64,000 bases of DNA. Origin: Massospora cicadina (taxonomy: Eukaryota > Entomophthoromycota > Entomophthoromycetes > Entomophthorales > Entomophthoraceae). How positions within the stretch are numbered: the stretch's first letter is position 1; each line of letters begins with the position of its first letter. Position numbers and translations under genes: made by a program. Of the stretch, positions 45,811 through 57,302 are shown one piece after another. Where the stretch lies: NCBI GenBank assembly GCA_022478985.1, contig JAKSZP010006737.1, positions 62,001 through 126,000 on the forward strand, written 5' to 3'. The notes under the pieces are model-generated. The model saw nothing but the letters and a program-made list of their open reading frames with translations, was not told the origin of the DNA and did not search any database.

Positions 45811-46440
45811 GATTGTGCCTTTTTCTGGAGGTGCAAGATTCAGCCGACCATGCACAGAAAATCTGCGCCACACAGCCCTTGGTTGTGAACACCTACACTA
45901 AGGCTATTAGTGACTATAATATATTTGCCAACTGGAAGCGCCTTCCAGCGCACAATACTATGGTGGGGCCACATGTTATGTTAGACACACGCCACCTGCA
46001 AATGCAGGTGCCCTCTCACAAATTTTCAAGAAAATGTTCTGGGCATCATTTGGTAGAAGTGAGCCTGGGAAATGGTGCGTTCCTCTTAAAATTATCAGAT
46101 CATTGGAAGCAACACCCCAAATTTCATTTATTATAGCTGTCCCCATTTAGGGCACATTTAAGCTGGAACCTGAACTGATAATGATTGAGAGGTCAGAAGA
46201 GGCTGAGGTTGATGCTATCTTGGTTCCCCATCGATTGTGGCAATCTGTTCAATATTTAGTCAGTTGGAAAGGTTACCCTACCTACAAGGATATCTGGGTT
46301 GATGATCAGGACTGTGCAAACTGTTCTGAGTTAGTTGAAGAAATCCACGCTGCTCAACCTGAGGCTCCCCCCCCCAAAAGGTCACAACTCTAATGGTGAT
46401 CAAGCTACTAAAAGCTCATAAGAACGTTGCCCTTACCCAG
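45811..46440 (+). pseudogene. GPY/F module and chromodomain of element H
   Basis: The segment 45,813-46,136 has VGPHVMLDTRHLQMQ and GHHLVEVSLGNGAFLLKLS. After a stop, 46,181-46,393 gives the best-preserved chromodomain of the window: EAEVDAILVPHRLWQSVQYLVSWKGYP.YKDIWVDDQDC with the cage residues Tyr, Trp and Trp in place. Confidence 0.78.
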
Positions 46441-46444
46441 TTTC

Positions 46445-48224
46445 TGAAACAGATGGGGCTCCCAAGGCCCAGCCCGCCACCAGCCCTAAACCACCACTCC
46501 CATAAGTGGCTGTACCAACTCCATATGGTCCTGTCCAAATGGATGGCCTTGCCAGGCATCCGGGCTGAGGTGCAGTGCACTGGCCTCTGTCACCTTGGGC
46601 TCCCGGGCCAAGGTGCATCCCTATGGCCTCTGTTGCCTCAGGCCACTCTGGCTCCTTCCCCTCTCACCAGGGCAAGGCCACACTCAAGAGGATCCCAGCG
46701 CGTCCACCCTCTTTCTTCTCCTCCTCATCGCTCCACCATTTGCACTCCCAAATCCTTGCTTAAATAGATAAACAAATTCAGCAAATAGCGGCCTTTATTT
46801 GGAATGGACTCAAAGTCAGAATAGAATTCCAAAGTGAGGTCCAATGGGCTGACCTCACTTTGATATACTTTTCCTAAAAAGCTAAATGAAATTTTAGGTA
46901 ATGAGGGGTGCAAAAGCCTCCAGAATTGATGGCATCCAGGTAACTCGATGGAGAATCAGAGGGGAACCTCAGCATGAACAACCAATCGAATAATTAATTT
47001 TACTTAATTTTATTCCATTTTTGACTCAAATAGTAAACTCCTACTAGGAATAATGGAATTGCAACTATTAATGCACACGAATCTCATAATTCCCAACCTT
47101 ATGAAATTCATATACAATCGTCAATCATTACATTACCCCTTGTAAAATGGAAATCCTGGCAGACTTGTACCTGAACTGGCAAGGCAGGCGTGCAGCGACC
47201 AAAAACTTTTTTATCAGGGGACCTTTTTGTGAGCAGCTTGGGGAAATTGACCGAAAATCCAGAGCCCCTGGATCAAATCAACGGGTTCTCTGGAGGTCTC
47301 CTGGTGGGCACAAGAGGCCATCAACCGCCAGCAGTCCGTCCCACCCCCCAAGCTACCCATCCCCTTTGTTGGAAGGCCCTACAAACCAATGAAAGGGACT
47401 GATGACCAATGACAATGCTTGGGATATTGACCGCGGCCATCTTTTGGGCTGGATGGTACCACAGCCCGCCAAAGAAATTTTGACTTTAGAATAATGTAAT
47501 GGATGGGGCTCCCAAGCCCAGCCCGCCACCAGCCCTAAACCACCACCCCCATATGTGGCCATACCAACTACATATGGTCCTGTCCAAATGGATGGCCTTG
47601 CTGGGCATCTGGGCTGAGGTGCGGTGCACTGGCCTCTGTCGCCTTGGGCCCCTGGGCCAAGGTGCATCCCTACGGCCTCTGTCACCTCGGGGTACCCAGC
47701 TGATGTGTGGTCAACCAGCCTCTGTCCCCTCGGGCCACTCTGGCTCCTTCCCCTCTCACCAGGGCAAGGCCACTCTCAAGAGGATCCTGGCGCACCCACC
47801 CCCTTTCCTCTCCTCCTCATCACTCCGCCATTCACACCCCCAAATCCTTGATTAAATAAATAAACAAATCAGAGAATAGCAGCCTTAATTGGGAATGGAC
47901 TTAAAGTCAGAATAGAATTCCAAAGTGAGGTCTGATGGGCTGACCTCGCTTTGATATACTTTTCCTAAAAAGGCTAAATGAATTGTAGGTAATGAGGGGC
48001 GCAAAAGCCTCCTGAATTGATGGCATCCAGGTAACTTAATGGAGAATCGGAGGGGAACCTCAGCATGAACAACTAATCAAATAATTAATTTATTTAATTT
48101 TATATTCTGTTATCAACCCGAATAGGAAACTTCTACTCAGAATAATGGAATTGCAACTATTGATGAACTTGAATCTCATAATTCCCAACCTTATGAGATT
48201 CATGTACAATCGTCTATTGTTAAA
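46445..48224 (-). mobile_element. Miniature LTR element L (N2, TRIM-like)
   Basis: LTRs 46,445-47,132 and 47,495-48,224 bracket only 362 bp. Flanks GTTTC (46,440-46,444) and GTTTT (48,225-48,229) are a duplication with one transition. Ends are TGTAATGGATGGGG...TTACA (the left copy starts TGAAACAG). The complement of TTACCCCTTGT next to the left LTR is a purine tract, suggesting minus orientation. No protein is recognised in the interior. The GC-rich LTRs yield several spurious open frames. Confidence 0.85.
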
Positions 48225-49012
48225 GTTTTCTGGGTGGTGTTCCCCTTCTTGGAATAGGTAAGAATAATGTAAGTTCAAGGGAGCGCCCCCTGCACTTGGA
48301 CTGGGAGGCGTTCCCATTTTCCACCACAGGGTCCAAAGAGGGCGGCGATTCCCCTTGTCACACAGGGAGATCTCACTTGTGGGGCAAATGAGTGGTGGGT
48401 TTTGGCCTACCCCCTGAAGGCCCCTCCGCCCATTGCCGTTCTGACAAATGGCAAATTGATGCAGCATATCAAGGTAGTTTGCGCCAAAGTCACAGCAGAA
48501 AGGGGCTGACACAGGAAGAATAAAGTGAGTCCCTTCCAGACGCTATGTTCAAGTTCTGCAAGATCAATGAGGAAAACAAAGTCCTACTCTTTTGTGGAGA
48601 GGCCCAGTGCCACTGAATATCAAAAATTGCAAATGAACTGGGGAAACTGAGGAAAGTTGACCTGGGTGTCCTGAATCCGTTTCCAACCAATTAAGAACGT
48701 CCCTATGGGGAATGGCCCTGGAGATCCCCGTCACCCATTAAGAAAGATGTTACTGCTTGGTCAGGTGCAATTGTGATAGAAATGTGATTCAAATGGCAGA
48801 GGCTGAATTGACAATGACTTGGTTTTTTTCTAACATAATCACATTAGTTTAAAAAATTCCCATCCAAGAACTGTCATTCTAGGCCAGAAAATTGATGCCC
48901 CAATGCCCATGCACGCCATCTTATTATCTAAGAGACCAAGTATAAAGCAATATTCCCCAACAGGTATCATTGTTGGTTGATTTCTTTCTATTATTTTGTG
49001 ATAACCCCACAC

Positions 49013-50899
49013 TGTAACGGGCAGGTTTGCACCAATGCGTTATGAATGAATTGGGCAGTAAGAGCCATGTTACTGACCATACTAGGTACAGGCCCACAGA
49101 GGCCCATCCCTGAACCCAACTGCCATGTCTCGTCATTGCCACATATTCTCATACCACTGTCCTCATGACGCTGCACATTAACAGCATAGTTTGGGACCAG
49201 GAGAGGGACAAGAACATCACCAACGCCACACTGAGCTCTCAAATGGAGCTCATAACTTCAATCTGATCCATTTAATTTACTAAATAAAATTAATGTTATC
49301 TAAAATAGCAATTATTTTTTATTTCAACTTTTGTTTTCCCTTGTAGAAGATGCATCTGCCCTCCAGGGCTGCCACTTCTTCCCCTAAATAGTGCAGCTGC
49401 AAATATAAAATAAGCTTCCTTTTTTATTAGACTCTTCCAAGTCCTGACCATTACATTGTTAGTGAAATTCGCCATCCCATCAGATCACCATCCACGCCCC
49501 ATGTAATCTCATCGTCATTCTGCGGATGTGATTTGGGTTTGGGATGGCGATTTCACCCAGTTCTGAACTTAACGAGTTTGATGCCCATTGAATCAGGGCC
49601 ACATTTGGACCAAATTCTACCCAATCCAAGCCAATGTACAGATCAGGTTCCTCCTGATCCATTACATCACCCCACTGTGAAGATCACAACTTCTGGACCT
49701 TCTCTGGGCATTGCGCTCAGTCCTCCATCGTTTGCCATGTCACCTCCTCCACCAGATAGCCCTTCCACTTCACCAGCAGTTGCTGCTGGCCTCTCAACCA
49801 CTTGGAAACCTGTATACATTCCACCTCATATTATGGCGTCTCCCCCTCTCTAGGATTCAACAGACCTGGACGCTCTGGCCCCTCACCCCCAAACGTCTGT
49901 AGCTGGGAAGCATAGATCACCAAATGGGCTCTGGAACCTACTGGCAGACTCAACTCAAAGGCAACCTGATTGATGGATCAGATGATCTGGTATGGGTCCA
50001 GAAACTTTGGGCCCAGATTATGACTCTTGACCAGAACAGCATAGTTCTTGGCTGCCACCAAAACCCAGTCCCCAGGAAGAAACTCCGGATCTGGGCCCTT
50101 TGACAATCCGCCTGTCACTTCTGCTGAGATATAGCCTTCTCCAAGTTCCCTTGTAGCTTCTTTCTGACATCTGACATAGTATGTAGCATCTCATCCACCC
50201 CCTGACATACGCTGCCCACAGATCCCCCATTCAATCTAGAGTTACATCTAATGTAGTGGCGGGTTTGCACCAATACGCCACAAACAAATTGGGCAGTAAG
50301 AGCCATGTTACTGGCCATACTAGGTACAGGCCTGCTGAGGCCCATCCCCAAACCTGACCACCATGTCTCATCATTGCCATGTATTCTCATACCATTGTCT
50401 CCATGACGCTGCACATTAACAACATAGTCTGGGACCAGGAGAGGGCCAAGAACATCAACGACACACCAAGCTCACTAGTGGAGCTCATAACTTCGATCTG
50501 ATCCGTTTAATTTACTAATTAAAATTAATGTTATCTGAGCTAGCAATTATTCATTATTTTGACTTTTGTTTTCCCTCATATAAGATGCAACTGCCATTAA
50601 GGGCTGCCACGTCTATAAATAGTGCAACTGCAAATTTAAAATAAGCTTCCTTTTTTGATTAGACTCTTCTGAGTCCTGACCACCACATTGTTAGTAAAGA
50701 TTTGCCATCCCATTGAATCACCATCCATGCTCCACCTAAGCTTGTTGTCATTCTGCGGATGTGATTTGGGTTCAGGATGGCGATTTCACCCAGGTATGAA
50801 CTTACCAAGTTTGATGCCTGTTGAATCAGGGCCACATTTGGATTGAACTCCACCCAATCCAAGCCAATGTACGGATTAGGTGCTTCCTGATCTGTTACA
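49013..50899 (-). mobile_element. Miniature LTR element K (N3) carrying an integrase tail
   Basis: LTRs 49,013-49,666 (654 bp) and 50,252-50,899 (648 bp) with perfect CACAC duplications (49,008-49,012 and 50,900-50,904). Ends are TGTAA/TGTAG...TTACA. The 585-bp interior reads on the minus strand as the last part of a Ty3 integrase, and the complement of TCACCCCACT beside the left LTR is a purine tract, so it is a minus-strand deletion derivative that kept only the 3' end of pol. Confidence 0.88.
49690..50245 (-). pseudogene. Integrase C-terminal fragment in element K
   Basis: Minus-strand frames give MLHTMSDVRKKLQGNLEKAI (50,190-50,130), then, after frame changes, a GPY/F-type module: WWQPRTMLF, SHNLGPKFLDPYQII-like and NQVAFELSLPVGSRAH. 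This is followed by a low-complexity Pro/Gly/Ala tail toward the LTR. RT, RNase H and the catalytic core are absent. It identifies the autonomous parent as a Ty3/Gypsy element different from C, B and H. Confidence 0.6.
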
Positions 50900-51445
50900 C
50901 ACACTGAATAAATTTGCTTACTGGAAATTTTTTCTTGGTATCCACTGCAGTTTCAGCCCCCAAAAAAATTTTTAAGTTGTGCAATGTCTGGGCCCTTGTG
51001 AACATCATAAAAAAATGTTGCCTACCATCATGGACTGGGAATACCATACTTGGGGCATTTTAGACACTTCCCACTTGCTGAAGCTATTTGGCATAAGAAT
51101 CTGCTACCCTTGTTGGAGGCTTTACCTCCCTGCTGGGCGAGATTTTGCAATCTTGCCACCCATTCTCTTGCCAACAACCCTATGGCATAACCCAGCCACA
51201 TTGTCATAGCTTACAAGCTTTTCGCGCCAAAATTTGCCTGCTCTGTAGTGGCAACAACCTGGCTTTGTGCCATTTTGCATCATACCACCATCTTGAGTCA
51301 CCATTTGTGGTTCAACCACCTTCCAGCCCACCTTAAAGTCATTCAAGCAAAAGTGCCATTGGCATTATGGCTTACCTTCTGGGTGCTCACGCACCCCAAC
51401 TGGCATGTCAGTCTAAAACTAATTTTCCGCTTTCATGACAGAATG

Positions 51446-52770
51446 ATAACCTTTATATGATATCTGATCTCGCCCCTAACCAGAAAATTGGTAACGTTGA
51501 AACCTGTTACTTGCAGAACGCTACCATATTTCTAAAAAGTTTGGACTAGTTCAAATGAGATTCAAAATTATCGTTGTAAGTGTCACTAGGCTGGACCTAG
51601 TGAACACCATTGGATGTATTCCTTAATAATTTAAGAAACCATTCCAATGGATCCCAAAGTTGAGGGTGATGATGCACTATTATGCATGAGTTGCCCAAAT
51701 TTCTTACCTCCATTCCCAGCCTTGAAGATTTTGCTCTCCTGGATACTCTGGTGACTCCTCCTGAAGAGAATTCTGACTCCATTATCTGTGAGACTCCAAT
51801 ACCTCATGTACCTAGTACTGTCGCTAATCCTGCTTACACTACTATGGCCTCTTTGACGTGGGGCGCTCCAGTAGCTCAAGGGCGTTTACTCCCACTCCTT
51901 CTCTTTGTCATTTAAAAATTCATATAGAAGCGATGCTGGCCCTTTTCCCTGCAACCATGAACCTCCACTTTATGCCAATCCTATTGACTTACTAAAGTTT
52001 GATAAACAGGCAAATGCGCACAATTTTATTGGTCTCTTTAAGCTTAGTTTTGCTAAAGTGGCTGATAAACTAAGTTGGCAACGTAATGAACTTGCTAGAC
52101 TTCAAAAACTAAGGATTAATTATACTTAAATTACAGAAGGTTGGAATAAATGACCAAAACGACAAGTATCTTCTTATCAATCTGTTTGATGGGGTGTAAA
52201 GAATGACAACCCAGAAAATAAAGTTCCATAATATCTGTTTTAACATGTATGAAAAGGTTAAAGCCTTCATGGAGATTTTTTATCTAGAGGTCCAGATGCT
52301 ATCTGAGGCTAATAGTTAATACTTTGACACTAAGTTTGCTTTGCGCCATGTCTGAAAGCGCTACAAGGAAATGTATAAAGTTATTTGCAAGTTTTAAATG
52401 AGGAGCATGATATTATTCATAGGTTAAATTATCTTCAAGAATGTACTGTCACCTTTGAGGCGCCCAACAGGAGTCCTCAGGAGCCTTGTGACCTTTATCC
52501 TCAAGCTCTTTCCCCCAAAACCAATTTGCCTCTACTGTACAGCCCTCGTTTGTTTAGTCCTGATACCAATCAGATTACCTGTCATCTTTGCAAACAATTT
52601 GCCACTATGCTAATTGTTTCACTAATCAGGGCTTTAAGACCCCAGTTCATGCTGTGAACCCTGTGGATGATGTAGAGTTGGAAAAAGGCAAGAAAGAGCA
52701 GAATTGGGATTTTCTATGTCCACCTCCTCCAAAAAAGTCTCAGATATTAATAAGTCCCCAAAATAACCTT
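51446..52770 (+). pseudogene. Element G interior: gag with CCHC knuckle, broken
   Basis: Right of H the older element continues. Frames at 51,682-51,915 and 51,905-52,129 (NPIDLLKFDKQANAHNFIGLF) look like a gag N-terminus and capsid start. At 52,580-52,620 the codons give CHLCKQ, then after one missing base GHYANCF: a Cx2Cx4Hx4C knuckle split by a frameshift. A Lys/Glu-rich tail follows to 52,770. Retroelement origin is likely, family unknown. Confidence 0.5.
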
Positions 52771-53743
52771 TCATGAGATGAAAAGATGATGATACCACAA
52801 CGCCTTAAGAGGTTCAAGTGATAATTAATGACATAATAGTGGTGACTATCCAATTTTAGAAAGAATGAAAAGCTGAGTTGACAGATGCCATGGATGAGTC
52901 TGCAAGTGTAACAGCAGATCATCCCTCATCTGGCAGAATGAACAAGGTTCAACCCAAAACTAAAAAAATGTGGGCAACTTACCCGCTGTGGATGGAGTCA
53001 GAAAACCCCCTTTTATAGAGTTGGCTAGGCAGAAAAATTTACTCATAATCAGCATAACGCCATGCAAAATATTTTTCCCTTGACGTTGCAAAAGATTTGC
53101 TTAATGAAGGCAATGACATTGCTCAAGGACACTATGAAAATTGACCCCCTTCTAGACTTTTGGGGTGCCAAAATAATTTTAAGCTCACTGATGCTGAGAC
53201 AATGACCTGACCAAATTACCCCAGTGGGAATGGTCAAGGCTCTTGAGTGATATTACTAATTCTGAACAACAATCAATTTTGAGAGTCACTCAAAAACATG
53301 GTGTGAGGCGCATTGAAGGAGAACCAATGCAAGAACCTGATGTCAATAAGCATATTACTAAATTTGGAAATTAAGCAATACCTGGAGAGGATGCTACAGC
53401 TCACAACCCAGAAGCAGAGACAAAAAAGGCCCTGGACTCCAGGTTCATGGGTAATAGCATTGAGAAGGAGCTCAAAGATACAAGAACTAAGCTGAATGGA
53501 TGAATAATTTAAAGTGGAAGTTAGATGCCATATCACTAGGGGATCTTAGAAATTCCCAACATTGCTACCCAAATTCCCAGTTTATTTACAGTTATCATTC
53601 AAATTATTAATTGATTTTTCACTAGAAGTATAAATCTTCACCATTAAATTTAATAAAAAACCTTTTTTACATAATTTCAGTTTTATCCCTTTTGTTTCAC
53701 CTATAGTGGTTTAAGTGACCAATCATCAGTAGCCAGTCTGGAA

Positions 53744-54037
53744 TTGGCAGCTAAGTGGAATACAGTACCCAGTGTGATATCTGCTATGTTTGAACAGGAC
53801 TCTATATCACGGATACCTTGGAGCCAAGCTGCCAAGGGAAAGGATATATTGGCTTCTGCTGAGTTGAGAGGGCCAACCTATAATGAACATGCCCTAGAGT
53901 TTCAACAAGAGATTTGCCATGGGTGTGAAGCGTTACCAAAAAAAGGATATTACAACATGTGGCATAAGAGGAGATTGCTCTACAAGGATGATTATGATCT
54001 AAGCAAAGTGTTTCAGTGCTTAATCTGTGCAGAGTAG
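53744..54037 (+). CDS. Unrecognised 97-codon reading frame
   Basis: It starts with a methionine and contains Cys/His residues near its end (CHGCEALPKK, and CLICAE before the stop) but no pattern I can assign. The preceding region 52,780-53,740 has only short fragments in changing frames. It could be a further piece of element G or an exon of a decayed gene; nothing in the surroundings decides this. Confidence 0.25.
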   Translation: MAAKWNTVPSVISAMFEQDSISRIPWSQAAKGKDILASAELRGPTYNEHALEFQQEICHGCEALPKKGYYNMWHKRRLLYKDDYDLSKVFQCLICAE

Positions 54038-54039
54038 AC

Positions 54040-55916
54040 CTCCTGAGCAGCGAGTCAGCCTCACACGTTAAGCAAGCTAAGTTCAGTGAGCTGGCTCCCC
54101 TCCATAAGGGAGCAACCCAATTTGCGAGTTGAGTCAAAAGGAGATGCATTGCCAAATTATCAAGTCAAATTTAAGCAATTGGATAACTTGCCTCTTTTCA
54201 TTAAGCCTACCTAAAATGGACATTAAAAATTAGTTGCTTTCTTGTTCTAGAGTCTGACTTTCTCTTTGGGCCCAAACCTTCCAAATTTGCCATATGCCTG
54301 CCCTTGACTTTAATGAATCAAACTTAAAAACTGGATGCCATTGTAGTCATTATACTTATATTTACTATCAATTAAACTTCAATCTGGATATCCTTGTCTC
54401 TGAGGCTAAAGGATTAAGCATAAATATTCCATGATCATCCAATTAAATATCTTTTACAAAGTTTTAGTTGGGTTTTTAGAAGCCCTCCCTAGAATTAGAG
54501 TTTATCTACCAAGTATTATAGCAAGCCGACCTCATCAAGTGGGTAGAGGTCAAAAAGTGCAAGGGGATCGAGCAAGTTTCAAGTGGGAACCCTTACCTGT
54601 GAAGTAGTATGCGTCTTCCATGCACTACAGGTGCAAAGCTTTGAATAGACCTTAAGTTACCTCGTATACAAAAGTAATATAAATTTTAAGCATCAATCAA
54701 CCAACGCTTAGCTTACCTCGGTTGCCAACTACTATTTGTAGCCCACATCAGGCAAGTTAGATTAGAGAAGGTTCTATAAAACAATCTCTTCTTTAGTGGA
54801 AGATTTTAGATGTAGAGGAGTGGCATGAGGAATTACACATGATATGAACAGTAACCCGCATACCTAATAATTTGAACTAATAAGTTTAGGTCAATAGGAA
54901 GGGATAAGGTATCAGGGCAATTAACCGCTCCCTATTTTCAAATATATACAATTAGGTTATAAAATAAACGGGATTGCTTAAAAGTTTGGTGGCATACTTG
55001 CTGGAGATGATATATAAAGGTTTAAAATGCCAGCCAATTTCAGATTGGTAAAAATTGGTAGACTATAAACTATTCGATATTATTATACTTTGGATTAAAG
55101 GCAATGGTCTATCAAACCTAACTTCAAATTAATTAGGATGGTACATGGTATCTATTGACTAGGATGGTATAGAGCTGGCATCTTCAGCGCTATAACTTTT
55201 ATAGAATACCATCAAATCGTCGAGATAAGTTAGCGTATCAATCTAGATTCAATTTTATATTGGGTACCCTTCTCAAGCAGAGTAATATTTAGGTTGCAGA
55301 TTTTCTAACAAGAATATAAGGGTAACTATCAAGTCAGTATATTGCTAATGGTATATCTATATTAATCAGTAGGAGCGCTTAATAGAACCCTATGAGATTT
55401 GTGTAATAATAACAGATTTATGGGTGGAAAATTATCTCTTTGCCAGAGAACTCATCACTTGTAAAGCTGTGGTTACCTGCTAGTAAAAAATATAAATAAA
55501 ACCCAAATATTATGTAAGTGAACGCTCTATATACTTGCAGAGCCGAGAAAGTAGATCAGATTAATCTATTGAAAACTCAATTCTCAATAGACTAAGGTAG
55601 AAACTAAAACCCAAAGGTGCATATTTTTGCACGTTGGGCTCAATTTTCTGAAACTGTACAGTTTTTTCAATTTAGTAGCTCTATTAAAGCTTATTGCTCT
55701 TTAAAAATACAATCCTAACGGCAGTCCTATTGATAAATTTGGTTCAAAATGCATAAATTTAGCTTATGGAAATAAAGTTGAAACAAAAAGGTACACAAAG
55801 AATAAACATAAAAATGCAATTTTAAAAATTAAGGCTCACAAAAACTGAGCTACAAATAAAGTACATGATGGGCATTAAAATGACGCCGAAAGCCCATCTT
55901 CAACAACTTAGACTTT
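54040..55916. other. AT-rich region without a recognised gene
   Basis: Short frames at 54,090-54,600 are probably the tail of element G. At 54,598-54,633 a block TGTGAAGTAGTATGCGTCTT resembles 63,302-63,341. From 54,650 to 55,500 I see no coding signal or repeat boundary. 55,500-55,916 is likely the 3' flank of the minus-strand oxidoreductase gene; no clear polyadenylation signal was found. Confidence 0.4.
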
Positions 55917-57196
55917 TCACCTGGTTGAGATACTGTAGAGGAACCGATTTGTTATAGACGCGATCGACCCACATAAGGAAACTTTCTCAATCAACAGTTT
56001 TATAAATATGGCCAAGCGCGAACCCCGTTGCGACCGGTTGAAAAGCAAGCTTCGCAGTCCCCGAATATTAACAAACCCGTCAGCAAAAGAGACTAGCCCT
56101 AATTCGGGGCCAAGCGAAACTGCATAGGATACCCTAGACCCTCTATAAGGCGTAGGCCTCCTCCCAAAAAGCTCGGCCTTCAAGTTTTTGCTGAGATGCA
56201 TCGCCTGCATGTGCGCAGTGAAATACAACTTTGGATCGGGATTGTTACAGACATCGCCTATTGCAAATATATGGGGTTGGCCACAAACCCGGAAGAGATC
56301 GTCCACCTTGATAAAGTTACGTTCATCTAGACAGTGTGCGAAGTTTTCTGCCATAAACTGAGAATTGGGACTTATCCCCGAACTCATAATTACGTGATCT
56401 GGTCGTAGAACTTGTTGAGATTTAGAAGTCACATATGTGGTAGATTCACCATCTTTTTGAGGTTCTGCCTTCTGATCAAGAATTACATTAACAGGACCAT
56501 GGTTGTTACTGGATTCCTCCAAATTAGCTTTTGCGCTACAACCAAGGCTCGCCGGTAACTTTTCAATAAGCTTAGGCTGACTATGCACCAAAGTGACTCT
56601 CTTTCTCGGGTACCTTGAGGCCAATTCGCCTGCCATTCTCAACTCCAACCGGTCCTCCACCGATGCACAACAAAGATTCGGCAGATTCTATTTTGGTACG
56701 AGAATCGAGAAGAGCCTCAAACCGCTGCTCGATATTTTCAATATTGAGGGGTAGCTTATAAGGTGCCGAATAACTACTTCCGGTGCATATAGCGAGAAGA
56801 GAATAAGGCACCCTAGCCGTCTTAAGTATCACTAAAAAGAGGATTTTAAAACTTTACAAAGGGTCGAAAGCGTCGAAGGAAACGATATTAACGAAACCTA
56901 CCTTCATTTGAAGTTACTGATTCAACAACACCCTTTATAATTTCGACTCTGGTCCCCTTAAACATGTCAGATAATAGGGGACAAACCTTAAATAATCTTT
57001 TGCGCATTTCGAAGACGGTGGGTTGCAGTAGAACGTTGATGATCGATGGGGTATATTCATGAAAGTCTTTATTATCGATTAGTGTAATATGAAAATCGGG
57101 GGGAGTGCCTTTAGCCAATTCAAGCGCTAGCAGCGTACCCGCAGCGCCGGCGCCAAGTATAACACAGTGGAAAGGGTGGTTAATGTAAGTTAACAT
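55917..57196 (-). CDS. FAD/NAD(P)H oxidoreductase of the AIFM2/FSP1 class, one intron, one frameshift
   Basis: Exon 1 (57,196-56,902) encodes a Rossmann start VILGAGAAGTLLALELAKG (GxGxxG at residues 15-20) and an acidic end of strand two (LIDNKDFHEYTP). Exon 2 (56,831-55,917) encodes CTGSSYSAP, the second dinucleotide motif IGGGPVGVE (about 155-163) and IFAIGDVC (about 290), where Asp contacts FAD. The predicted product is about 402 residues, near the size of AIFM2-type proteins, which transfer electrons from NAD(P)H to quinones. An extra A at 56,636-56,637 shifts the frame exactly after GVE, where the family has L/MAGE; without it both parts join. An upstream ATG at 57,259 would add 21 residues. 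It is the only host gene in the window. Confidence 0.85.
56832..56901 (-). other. 70-nt GT-AG intron in the oxidoreductase gene
   Basis: The donor GTAGGT follows codon fragment G of exon 1 and the acceptor TCTTTTTAG precedes TG of exon 2, restoring a Val codon and a continuous protein. Length and weak pyrimidine tract are typical of filamentous fungi. Confidence 0.85.
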
Positions 57197-57294
57197 GATG
57201 GAAGTAAAAGCATAAGTGCGTGATTTTAAAAGCCAACTGGGGTCACTCCTTCGCGTCAATTATATGTAGGTGAGGTTTGGTTGTTAAGTAAACA

Positions 57295-57302
57295 TGACGT
57301 CA
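57295..57302. promoter_or_regulatory. Candidate CRE/ATF (bZIP) site upstream of the oxidoreductase
   Basis: The perfect palindrome TGACGTCA lies 99 bp upstream of the ATG at 57,196 and 36 bp upstream of the ATG at 57,259. In fungi this octamer is bound by Atf1/Atf21-type stress bZIP factors. Only the motif and its position support it. Confidence 0.4.

Larger units (their letters stand above)
39629..51440 (+). mobile_element. Element H: chromovirus expanded to 11.8 kb by three insertions
   Basis: LTRs of about 1.28 kb: 39,629-40,078 plus 41,219-42,051, and 48,268-49,012 plus 50,905-51,440. Flanks AAATG (39,624-39,628) and GAATG (51,441-51,445) differ by one transition. The interior has gag, protease, RT, RNase H, integrase, GPY/F and chromodomain, related to but clearly diverged from element C. 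Insertions: J in the 5' LTR, L just before the purine tract, K in the 3' LTR. Confidence 0.87.
48268..51440 (+). repeat. 3' LTR of element H, split by K
   Basis: 48,268-49,012 plus 50,905-51,440, about 1281 bp, matching the 5' LTR across both joins. The junction sequence CCCCACACTGAAT in the 5' copy (about 41,511) is interrupted here by K with CACAC duplicated. Confidence 0.86.

Noticed and set aside
46393..47855. Open frames of 100-124 codons in element L
   Set aside because: They lie in GC-rich LTR copies, repeat in both LTRs and run on both strands; no protein signal.
54090..54115. Short hairpin GCTCCC...GGGAGC as a possible terminator
   Set aside because: Six base pairs in isolation; no adjacent transcript end in a eukaryotic context.
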